64,000 nucleotides of DNA from Opitutaceae bacterium. Its GTDB lineage: Bacteria; Verrucomicrobiota; Verrucomicrobiia; Opitutales; Opitutaceae. The notes beneath the pieces are model-generated. The model was not told the origin of the DNA. It made no database searches and saw nothing but the letters and a program-made list of their open reading frames with translations. The position numbers were made by a program, and so were the translations under genes. The DNA is taken from the NCBI GenBank assembly GCA_016794625.1, contig JAEUGY010000066.1, positions 1 to 64,000 on the forward strand, in the 5' to 3' direction. Below, piece after piece: positions 34,337 through 42,023 of this stretch (position 1 is its first letter; every line of letters starts with the position of its first letter).

Positions 34337-37282
34337 TCACGCTCGGGGCCCGAGGGGGCCTTCGAGAATGAGGCGCAAGGAATCGAGCCGGAGGCGGGCG
34401 GCGCGGATCGCTTCGAGGGTTCGTTCGCGTTGTTCTCGCGCCAGGGCGATTTCCTCGGGCCGCACGTGATCGTTGACGGCCTGGAGATCGGTCAGTCGCT
34501 GAAGCTCCTGCCCCAGGGCCTGTTCCGCCCGGGACTCGGCTTGGCGGAGGACCGTCTGCGCCTGTGCTGTGGCCCGCTCCTCCGCATGGGCCAGCATGGT
34601 CTTGAGCATTCCGGCCGTGAAGCCCGGTTTGGCGAGGAAACGGGTCAGATTTCCTTCCTCGACATCCGCGGAGATCTGGGCGGCGGTGCGGGTCGGCGTC
34701 TGGTCTTGTCCCCGGAAGTCGACCAGGACGCGAAGCGGTGTGGGAGCGAGAAACTGATCCACGTGCCAGCGGGTGTCGGCCACGGTTTCGAGGACGAAGA
34801 CCGCTTCGAGCAGGAGATTGGGCGTGGTGGAGGGCAGGTGTGCGAAGGCCGTGGTTCCGGATTGCGAATCCACGAGCAGTTCCATCGCGTCCCGGACCAG
34901 CGGGTGGTCGGGAGAAAGGAAGCGGATGTCTTCTCGGACCAAGGCGCGTCGGCGGTCGAAGGTCGCAAGCATGCCGTCGCGGGGCAGGGAGGGGAACCCT
35001 TCGATGAAGGCGTGGCTGGGATCGAGAAATACGTCTCCTTCCTCGTGCTCCTTGATGCGAACGCCGAAGTGGTCGAGCAACTCGGGCAGGAAGGTGCGCA
35101 GGAACGGATCCGCGTCGACGGCCCGGATTTTGTCGACGATGCGCGCGGCCGCGGTGGCGTCATACGAGTTCAGCTCCAGCAGCCGGTCCCGTCCCTTGCG
35201 GAGTTTCAAGGCCAGCTTTTTTCGAAAGGCCGCTGTCTCCGCAATCAGGTCCTCCCAGTCGTCCGGCGGCCGGCCGGCGGCGACCGCGCTGGAGGCGAGC
35301 GCCTGCAGCAAGCGGGGTCGGAACGGGTCGAGGTACTCGGAGCCTCCCTGCAGGGGGGCCTCGAACGCCTGGAGTCCGCGGTGATACCAGTCGAGCACCA
35401 GCGCGTCCGCGCCCGAGGCGATCACTGGAATATGGATACGAATGGTCTCGGTCTGGCCGATCCGGTCGAGGCGGCCGATGCGCTGTTCGATGAGACCCGG
35501 ATTGAGCGGCAGGTCGAAGAGCACCAGATGGTGGGCGAACTGGAAATTGCGGCCTTCGCTGCCGATCTCGGAGCAGAGCAGTAGCTGGGCGCCGCCGGGT
35601 TCGCCGAACCAGGCCGCCTGGCGGTCGCGCTGGACGAGGGCGAGTCCTTCATGGAAGAGACCGATGCTGGTGTTGGTGCGCTCCTTGAGCGCCGTTTCCA
35701 GCGCCATGACCTTGCGTGCGGAACGGCAGATGAGGAGGAGTTTGGCGGGGGCCAGTTGCTGCATCAACTCGACGAGCCAGGTGACGCGGGGGTCCTCGCG
35801 AAAGGAATGGCGCACGGTGCCTTCGGCACCGGTCTCCTCGGCGAGGGTCTCGCGGGCGACGCGCGCGAGCAGCGCGGGGGAGGGGGCGGGCAGGGCGACG
35901 GGCAACAGGCTGCGCTGCGGAAATCCGGTCATCGCCGGACGCGTGGTGCGAAAGACCACGCGTCCGGTGCCGTGCTGATCAAGCAGGGTGCGCAGGAGCG
36001 CTTCGCGCGCCCCGGGTTCCTGACGGACAAAGGCGTCAAGCAGGGACGTCAGTCGCGCCGGATCGCGATTGAAGATGCGCTGCAGGGTGTGCAGGTCGCG
36101 CTCACTCAGAGGCTGGGCTTCGATGATGCGCTCCGAAATCTCGGCGACCCGTCCAAACTCCTTCGCTTCCTGGCGGAAGCGGGAAAGGTGGTCATAGCGG
36201 GCGGGGTCGAGCAGGCGCAGTCGCGCGAAATGGCCTTCCAGCCCGAGTTGGGTGGGGGTCGCGGTGAGGAGCAGGAGCCCGGGGCACCGGCGGGCCAACG
36301 ACTCCACCAGCCGATACGCGGCGCTGGCGTGCGTTTCGCTCCATTCGAGGTGATGGGCCTCGTCGACCACGACCAAATCCCATCCCGCCTCCACCGCCTG
36401 GGCGCCGCGACGCGCGGGATCCGGCGCATCCAGCGGGGCGGGGGTGGGCACCTCTGCGTCCTCGTCCGCGCTGCCCGCGGTCGGACCGGTGGCCGTGACC
36501 GGAGTTTCCGCGGCGAGGAAGGAGGTGCTGCAGATGGCGAGCTGCGTGGCGAGAAACGGATTCTGCCCGGGGTCGCTTTCCTCGCACGCCGCGCAGCGGG
36601 CTTCGTCGTAGAGACTGAACCAGAGATTGAAGCGGCGCAGCAGTTCGACGAACCACTGGTGGGTGAGCGACTCCGGCACGAGGACAAGCACGCGACGGGC
36701 CTGGCCGGTGATGAGGAGGCGTTGCAGAATGAGGCAGGCTTCGATGGTCTTGCCGAGGCCTACTTCGTCCGCGAGGAGCACCCGGGGAGCCTGGCGTCGC
36801 GCCACCTGGTCCAGGAGGTAAAGCTGGTGCGGAATCAACTCCAGGCGGCCGCCCAGGTAGCCGCGGACCTCCGATTGGCGGAATCGTGCCTGAGCCTGCA
36901 GCGTGCGCAGGCGCAGGTCGAACACCTCACTCGGGTCGGCCTGCCCGGCCATCAGCCGCTCCTGCGGCAGGGTGATCCGCGTCAGGTCCGAAAGGGCGTC
37001 CTCGCGTACCGTTCGCCCGGCCCCGGTGTACTCCAGGAGTCCGTCGTCCCGGGTTTGTACGGATTCGATCGTCAGCGCGCCGCCGGCGCGGAGCGTGACC
37101 GTCTCGCCGACCTGAAACTGCACGCGTTTGAGCACACCGGTGCCAAGGGCATACAGCCGTTGCTCGCCGCTGGCGGGAAACCGTATTTCAATGCGACTGC
37201 GGTCGACGCGGGTCACCAGCCCGAGCCCCAGCTCGGGCTCGCGTTCGCTGACACATCGTTGCCCCACCGTTCCCAATGACAT
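34337..37282 (-). CDS. SNF2-family helicase, RapA-like
   Basis: A 981-residue Swi2/Snf2 ATPase like RapA, which recycles RNA polymerase. Motifs: Walker A LLADEVGLGKTIEACL (about 170-180), motif II DEAHHLEW (about 307), LLLTATPTQLG, then the second lobe LLLCSEIGSEGRNFQFAHH and IEQRIGRLDRIGQ. An N-terminal part with beta-rich KOW/Tudor-like segments and a C-terminal helical tail fit the RapA architecture. An insertion rich in Asp, Glu, Ala and Pro lies between Walker A and DEAH (ADEDAEVPTPAPLDAPDPA). The ATG at 37282 has GGAG just upstream; the frame runs to 37789 without support. Divergent from the next gene. Confidence 0.85.
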   Translation of the reverse strand: MSLGTVGQRCVSEREPELGLGLVTRVDRSRIEIRFPASGEQRLYALGTGVLKRVQFQVGETVTLRAGGALTIESVQTRDDGLLEYTGAGRTVREDALSDLTRITLPQERLMAGQADPSEVFDLRLRTLQAQARFRQSEVRGYLGGRLELIPHQLYLLDQVARRQAPRVLLADEVGLGKTIEACLILQRLLITGQARRVLVLVPESLTHQWFVELLRRFNLWFSLYDEARCAACEESDPGQNPFLATQLAICSTSFLAAETPVTATGPTAGSADEDAEVPTPAPLDAPDPARRGAQAVEAGWDLVVVDEAHHLEWSETHASAAYRLVESLARRCPGLLLLTATPTQLGLEGHFARLRLLDPARYDHLSRFRQEAKEFGRVAEISERIIEAQPLSERDLHTLQRIFNRDPARLTSLLDAFVRQEPGAREALLRTLLDQHGTGRVVFRTTRPAMTGFPQRSLLPVALPAPSPALLARVARETLAEETGAEGTVRHSFREDPRVTWLVELMQQLAPAKLLLICRSARKVMALETALKERTNTSIGLFHEGLALVQRDRQAAWFGEPGGAQLLLCSEIGSEGRNFQFAHHLVLFDLPLNPGLIEQRIGRLDRIGQTETIRIHIPVIASGADALVLDWYHRGLQAFEAPLQGGSEYLDPFRPRLLQALASSAVAAGRPPDDWEDLIAETAAFRKKLALKLRKGRDRLLELNSYDATAAARIVDKIRAVDADPFLRTFLPELLDHFGVRIKEHEEGDVFLDPSHAFIEGFPSLPRDGMLATFDRRRALVREDIRFLSPDHPLVRDAMELLVDSQSGTTAFAHLPSTTPNLLLEAVFVLETVADTRWHVDQFLAPTPLRVLVDFRGQDQTPTRTAAQISADVEEGNLTRFLAKPGFTAGMLKTMLAHAEERATAQAQTVLRQAESRAEQALGQELQRLTDLQAVNDHVRPEEIALAREQRERTLEAIRAARLRLDSLRLILEGPLGPRA

Positions 37283-37381
37283 GACTCCATCAGGCGCGAG
37301 GAGGCGGCGGGTGGGAAGCGCTTTCTCGTGCCCGGCAAGTTCTTCTCGCCCCCACCGGGCTCCTGGCCTACCTCCTCCGGC

Positions 37382-38953
37382 ATGCTTCACTTCTTGACGG
37401 ATGGGCAACGGTGGCTGCGGGCGCTCGGCGGGTGCGGTCTGCTGCTCGGTGTGGTCGCCGGCGCGATGGCCGGGGGGACGCCGGCGGGGTTGCGCGGGGC
37501 GTTGATCCTCAATGAGGACAACAGCCACTTTTTTGGTTCCCGTCCGGCCGAGGCCATGACCCGGCAGGGGGTGGAGGCCTTGATTGATGGATACGCCGGG
37601 AGTGCCGTGACGCATCTGTTCCTCAACCCCAACTCCATGCGCACCAGCTACCGCAGCGCGGTTCGCGACGCCATTTGGGAGCCGGTCAACGGGGTGGTGC
37701 CGACCGGGCTCTGGCCGCTGAACGCGCAGCGGCTCGATGCCGCCGGACTCGATCCCTACGCGATCTGGATCGCGCGCAGCCGCCACCACGGAATTTCACC
37801 CTGGATTTCGATGCGGATGAACGATGTCCATGCGGCCGACGATCCCGAGAGTTTCCTCCACTCCGAATTCTGGCGCCGGCATCCGGAGCTGCGGCGCGTG
37901 CCTGGCGGCCCGGCCGTTCCCTGGGTGAGCCAGGCTCTGAACTACGCCCATCCGGCGGTGCGCGCCCACCAGCTGGATCTGGTGCGGGAGTTGTTGGAGC
38001 GATACGATGCAGACGGACTCGAGCTGGACTGGATGCGCTTTGGATATCATCTCACGCCGGGACGGGAGCGCGAGGAAAGGGAAATTCTGTCCGACGTGGT
38101 GCGGGAAGTCCGTCAGCTGACCGAGACCTGGGCCAAGCGGAGGGGGCATCCCATCCGGCTCGGCGTCCGGGTCCCCGCGCACCCGGATGCGGCGGCCGGG
38201 CTGGGCATGGACGCGATCGAATGGGCCAGGCGGGGCTGGGTGGACTTGATCGTGCCCTGTCCCTTCTGGTCGACGTCTGACTTCGACATTCCGGTCGAAC
38301 TTTGGCGCGAGCGACTCGGAGATCGGGCCGTCGACGTCGTCGTGGCGCCGGGCTTCGAGCACAATCTGCGGCCCTCGCCGCAGGCCAAACCCGTGGCCAA
38401 CGACCTCGCGACGCTGCGTGGATTTGCGGCCTCGGCCCGGCAGCGCGGCGCGGAGACGCTGTACCTGTTCAACTGGATGGACAGCCAGACGCGTCCGGTT
38501 TCCGCCGAGGACTATGCCGTCTTGATCAAGGGGGGACTGGGCGAAACCGTGCTGACCGGAGCTCCCCGGCGCCACCCGCTCACCTACCGGGACACCGTAC
38601 CGGCCGGATTTCCGAACGGAGTACAGTTGCCCGTGGAGCTGAAGGGCACGATCAGCGTCACCCTCCCGGCGACGCGACATGCCGGTGACACCTCTGCGTC
38701 GGTGATCATCGGACTCGCGGGCCGCGCCGGGGTGGAACAGACGCACGTGAAGGTGCGCTTGAATGGACGCGAGCTGCCTCCCGGTGAACCGCTGGCCAGC
38801 CTGACCGGGCTCAGCGCAGTGACGCGAGCCCTGCGATTTCGCTGTTCCCCGGAAGCGGTGCTCGACGGGGTCAACACCGTGACGCTCGAGCAGCTCCGGC
38901 CGGAGGCAGTCCAGGAGGTATCCTGGGTGGAGATCCGGATGAACACCGACTGA
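37382..38953 (+). CDS. Secreted GHL10-like glycosidase-type protein
   Basis: A 523-residue exported protein (leader LRALGGCGLLLGVVAGAMAG). A TIM-barrel-like domain carries GLDPYAIWIARSRHHGISPW, SMRMNDVHAADDPES, ALNYAHPAVRAHQLDLVREL, the likely catalytic patch YDADGLELDWMRFG, and LGVRVPAHPDAAAGLG. It ends with a beta-sandwich part (VKVRLNGRELPPGEPL). It resembles the family-10-like (GHL10/DUF187) hydrolase group rather than a classical GH10 xylanase; activity is not established. It is transcribed alone, divergent from the helicase gene with a 99-bp spacer. Confidence 0.65.
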   Translation: MLHFLTDGQRWLRALGGCGLLLGVVAGAMAGGTPAGLRGALILNEDNSHFFGSRPAEAMTRQGVEALIDGYAGSAVTHLFLNPNSMRTSYRSAVRDAIWEPVNGVVPTGLWPLNAQRLDAAGLDPYAIWIARSRHHGISPWISMRMNDVHAADDPESFLHSEFWRRHPELRRVPGGPAVPWVSQALNYAHPAVRAHQLDLVRELLERYDADGLELDWMRFGYHLTPGREREEREILSDVVREVRQLTETWAKRRGHPIRLGVRVPAHPDAAAGLGMDAIEWARRGWVDLIVPCPFWSTSDFDIPVELWRERLGDRAVDVVVAPGFEHNLRPSPQAKPVANDLATLRGFAASARQRGAETLYLFNWMDSQTRPVSAEDYAVLIKGGLGETVLTGAPRRHPLTYRDTVPAGFPNGVQLPVELKGTISVTLPATRHAGDTSASVIIGLAGRAGVEQTHVKVRLNGRELPPGEPLASLTGLSAVTRALRFRCSPEAVLDGVNTVTLEQLRPEAVQEVSWVEIRMNTD

Positions 38954-38999
38954 GCCCGGTGTCAGCGTAGGTGCGATCTAAGGTCGACGTCCGTTGTAG

Positions 39000-39093
39000 G
39001 CGGGGTCGCTGACCCCGCGGAGATGGGCGTAGCTTCGAGAAATCGGACAACGGAGACGGGACCCAGCGGTCCCGTCGCGGCCTCATCGAGGCC
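39000..39093. repeat. Cluster of three REP-like palindromes
   Basis: Between convergent genes lie GCGGGGTCGCTGACCCCGC (39000-39018), GACGGGACC-CAGC-GGTCCCGTC (39055-39076) and GGCCTCATCGAGGCC (39079-39093). The first two are perfect stems with three- or four-base loops. The first is related to GGGTCGCCGACCC at 17082. They may stabilise mRNA ends or be extragenic repeat copies. Confidence 0.65.
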
Positions 39094-39158
39094 ACCTCCA
39101 ACGAATTTCGCCGCCTGCTCTTCAAGTTGAGGCACAGACGCAGGTGCGGGAGGACGCT

Positions 39159-39842
39159 TCAGGCGGGCAGCTGCCAGAGGATGGGCGGTTGACCCGACTC
39201 CTCCAGGTGCCGGTTGACGGCGGAAAAGCACCGACAACCGAAAAAAAGCCGGGCCGAGAGCGGTGAGGGATGGGCGCAGGCCACGATGGCATGGTGTTCG
39301 CCCGTGATCAGAGAGCGCTTCTTGTGGGCCGAGTTCCCCCACAGCAGGAAGACCACGCGCTTCGACTTCCGGTTGAGGTGAGCAATGATGCGATCCGTGA
39401 ACGTCTCCCACCCCCGGCCGCGATGCGACTGCGGTTCGTGCGGCCGCACGGTGAGCACCGTGTTGAGCAGAAGCATGCCCTGTCGCGCCCACGACTCGAG
39501 ATTCCCGTGGTCGGGAGCGGTGAAACCCGGAATGTCCGCGGCCAGTTCGCGGTAGATGTTGCGGAGCGAGCGCGGCACGGGCCGGTCCCGGCGCACCGAA
39601 AAGCAGAGACCATGGGCGTCGCCGGGTGTTGGATACGGATCCTGCCCGAGCAGGACGACGCGGACGTCTTCGTAGGGCGTGAGGTCGAGGGCGGCGAAGA
39701 TCTCTTGCGCCGCCGGGAGCACGGCTCGTCCGGCCGCGGCTTCTGCGGTCAGAAAACGGCTGAGATCCTGAAAGTAGGGCTCCTCCACCTCGGAGCGGAG
39801 CAGGGGGTTCCAGGACAGGGGGAGGGGTGGGAGCAGGGTCAA
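39159..39842 (-). CDS. ung: Uracil-DNA glycosylase, family 1
   Basis: A 227-residue base-excision repair enzyme that removes uracil from DNA. The water-activating loop GQDPYPTPGDAHGLCFS (Asp68), the uracil-binding LLLNTVLTVR, and the DNA-intercalating HPSPLSARLFFG (His191) are all intact, with the usual length. It stands alone, convergent with the GHL10-like gene and divergent from the thioredoxin-like gene. Confidence 0.96.
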   Translation of the reverse strand: MTLLPPLPLSWNPLLRSEVEEPYFQDLSRFLTAEAAAGRAVLPAAQEIFAALDLTPYEDVRVVLLGQDPYPTPGDAHGLCFSVRRDRPVPRSLRNIYRELAADIPGFTAPDHGNLESWARQGMLLLNTVLTVRPHEPQSHRGRGWETFTDRIIAHLNRKSKRVVFLLWGNSAHKKRSLITGEHHAIVACAHPSPLSARLFFGCRCFSAVNRHLEESGQPPILWQLPA

Positions 39843-40028
39843 GGGGAGGGACGGTCGGGTTCCCAGTCAGACGGCTTCGCTCACCGCGGCCAGCCGAAAG
39901 ACGGCGGGTTGCGGGAGGCGGAGACGCGGGGAGCGCGGTTGGCCCCGGCCGGACGGTGACCCCGTCGGACATTCTTTTGCCGGCGGCTTGCCCTCGCCGA
40001 GGATACGGTGCAGCCTCGCTTCCCAGCA

Positions 40029-40994
40029 ATGCGACCCATGACCTTGAAACACGCCCTGATCGCGCTTGGACTTCTGGCCGGCGCTGCCTCTTCTATTTTC
40101 GCGCAGGAGGCGGCTCCCGCCCCTGCCCCTGCCGCGCCGGCCCCGACGGCCAAGGCGGAGCTGGACGCCTTGGTGGCGCGCATCAATGCGCAGCTCCGGG
40201 CAGGCAAGAACACGCCCGAGGCTCTCGCTGAGGAGCTGGCCGCGTTTGATGCGCTTTCGGCGAAGTACGGAGCCGACAAGAGCGAGGAGGCGGCGCAGAT
40301 TCTCATGATGAAAGGGGCGCTCTACGCGCAGGCCCTGAAGGACACGGTCAAGGGTACGGAAATGCTCCAGCGGGTGGCGGTGGATTACCCCGGCACCAAA
40401 GCGGCCGTAAACGCCGGCCGCATGCTGGCGATGATGGAAAAACAGGCGCAGGCCAAAGTGACGCAGGCGGCGCTGGTCGGCAAGGCGGCTCCGAACCTCG
40501 ATTTTACCTGGCGCAGTGACGAAGGACCGAAGACCCTGGATGGCTACAAAGGCAAGGTCGTCATTCTGGACTTTTGGGCCACCTGGTGCGGCCCCTGCAT
40601 CGCCTCGTTTCCGAATGTGGCGGAAGTGGTGAAACGTTACGAGGGATACGATGTTGCCGTGGTCGGGGTCACCAGCCTGCAGGGATTTGTCAGCGGCCTG
40701 GAGGGTGGTCGGGTGGATACGAAGGGCAACCCGGAGAAGGAAATGGCCCTGATGAGGGACTTCATGAAGGCCAAGGCGATGACCTGGACCGTGGCCTTCA
40801 GCCAGCAGGAGGTCTTTAATCCCGACTATGGCATTCTGGGCATCCCGTATGTCGCCATCATTGCGCCGGACGGCACGGTGCGCCATGCCGGCCTGCATCC
40901 GGGTGGCCCCCTCGCCGAGAAGGCCGAGAAAATCGATGCGATCCTCAAGGAGTTTAAGCTCAAGGCACCCGCAACCCTGGAGAAATCCTCGTGA
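40029..40994 (+). CDS. Exported TlpA/ResA-like thioredoxin-fold protein
   Basis: A 321-residue protein. The signal peptide (ALIALGLLAGAASSIFAQ) is followed by an Ala/Pro linker and a helical, TPR-like region (about 40-140, including GTEMLQRVAVDYPGTKAAVN). The C-terminal half is a TlpA-type thioredoxin fold with the active site FWATWCGPC (Cys187 and Cys190) and the cis-Pro loop GILGIPYVAIIAPDG. It probably reduces or exchanges disulfides in the periplasm; electron source and partner are unknown. Two ATGs (40029 and 40038) are possible. Its stop overlaps the GTG of the next gene (GTGA). Confidence 0.85.
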   Translation: MRPMTLKHALIALGLLAGAASSIFAQEAAPAPAPAAPAPTAKAELDALVARINAQLRAGKNTPEALAEELAAFDALSAKYGADKSEEAAQILMMKGALYAQALKDTVKGTEMLQRVAVDYPGTKAAVNAGRMLAMMEKQAQAKVTQAALVGKAAPNLDFTWRSDEGPKTLDGYKGKVVILDFWATWCGPCIASFPNVAEVVKRYEGYDVAVVGVTSLQGFVSGLEGGRVDTKGNPEKEMALMRDFMKAKAMTWTVAFSQQEVFNPDYGILGIPYVAIIAPDGTVRHAGLHPGGPLAEKAEKIDAILKEFKLKAPATLEKSS

Positions 40995-41932
40995 ACACCC
41001 CCTCCCGCCGCCGATTCCTGCAACTCTCCGGGGCGTCCGCCCTGCTCGCGCTGGCGCCGGCGTCGTTGGCGGCGCCAGCCACTCCGCCGGTGCCCGCGTT
41101 CGGTCGCAAAGGAGCGGCCCGCCTGCGCCTGAGTCTGGCCGCTTATTCGTTTCGGGAATTTTTCCCGGTCATGCGGGGCAAGCCGAATACGAAGGTGCCG
41201 CCGGGGCGTGGCATCGACATGGAGCGGTTCGCGGATTACTGCCTGGAGCAGGGGTGCGATGGCGCGGAGCTGACGAGTTATTTCTTTTCCGAGGAAACCG
41301 ATGCGTATCTGCTCGGTTTGCGGCGGTATTGTTTCCTCCGCGGTCTGCCGATCAGCGGGACGGCGATCGGGAACAACTTCTCGCATCCCCCGGGGCCCAA
41401 GCATGCGGCCGAGATTGAAACCACGAAAAAGTGGATTGACCGTGCGGCCTTGCTGGGCGCTCCCCATATCCGGGTGTTTGCCGGGGTCAGCCAGGAGTGG
41501 CCGCGCGATCAGGCGGACCGCCAGGTGGTGCAGGCGCTGGAAGAGGTGTGCGACTACGCCGGACGGCGCGGGATTTTCCTGGGCCTGGAGAATCACGATT
41601 CCATCGGAAGTGCGGCCACGCTTCTGCCGATGGTCAAGGCGGTGAAAAGCCCGTGGATCGGGGTGAATCTCGATTCCGGCAATTTCCGCACGGATGATCC
41701 GTATCGCGACTTTGCCGAGTGCGTGCCCTATGCGGTGAATGTGCAGATCAAGGTCGAGATGGGCCGCAATGGAGGACGGGCGTCGGAGCCGGCGGACCTT
41801 GCCCGCTTGGTGCGCATCCTGCGGGATGGCGGCTACCAGGGCTGGGTGGCGCTGGAATACGAGGCCAAGGAAGACCCCTGGGTCGCGGTGCCTCGGCACC
41901 TGGCTTCCCTCCGCGCGTTGATTGACGCGTAG
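40991..41932 (+). CDS. Tat-exported sugar phosphate isomerase/epimerase-like TIM-barrel protein
   Basis: A 313-residue protein with a twin-arginine leader (PSRRRFLQLSGASALLALAP). The AP-endonuclease-2/xylose-isomerase-like barrel has LAAYSFREFFPVM, DGAELTSYFF, HIRVFAGVSQEW, the metal-ligand region FLGLENHD, WIGVNLDSGNF and QGWVALEYEAKEDPW. These exported members usually act on free sugars or their derivatives; the substrate is unknown. It starts at a GTG overlapping the preceding stop, so it is co-translated with the TlpA-like gene. A hairpin follows before the convergent glnD. Confidence 0.82.
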   Translation: MNTPSRRRFLQLSGASALLALAPASLAAPATPPVPAFGRKGAARLRLSLAAYSFREFFPVMRGKPNTKVPPGRGIDMERFADYCLEQGCDGAELTSYFFSEETDAYLLGLRRYCFLRGLPISGTAIGNNFSHPPGPKHAAEIETTKKWIDRAALLGAPHIRVFAGVSQEWPRDQADRQVVQALEEVCDYAGRRGIFLGLENHDSIGSAATLLPMVKAVKSPWIGVNLDSGNFRTDDPYRDFAECVPYAVNVQIKVEMGRNGGRASEPADLARLVRILRDGGYQGWVALEYEAKEDPWVAVPRHLASLRALIDA

Positions 41933-41951
41933 TTGGAGATAAATTACCAGC

Positions 41952-42003
41952 GGGTGTCCGGGTGACGGTGCGGCTCCGCGCCTTCACCCGGCGGTGGACA
42001 CCC
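41952..42003. terminator. Hairpin between convergent genes
   Basis: GGGTGTCC (41952-41959) pairs with GGACACCC (41996-42003), and inside it GGGTGA pairs with TCACCC. It fills the gap between the isomerase-like gene and glnD. No T-tract follows on either strand; it could act as a weak bidirectional terminator. Confidence 0.45.
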
Positions 42004-42023
42004 TCGCCAGCGGGTGCGGAGCC

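Noticed and set aside
35651..37279. A 542-codon plus-strand frame opposite the RapA-like gene
   Set aside because: Antisense shadow; the helicase motifs on the minus strand are complete.
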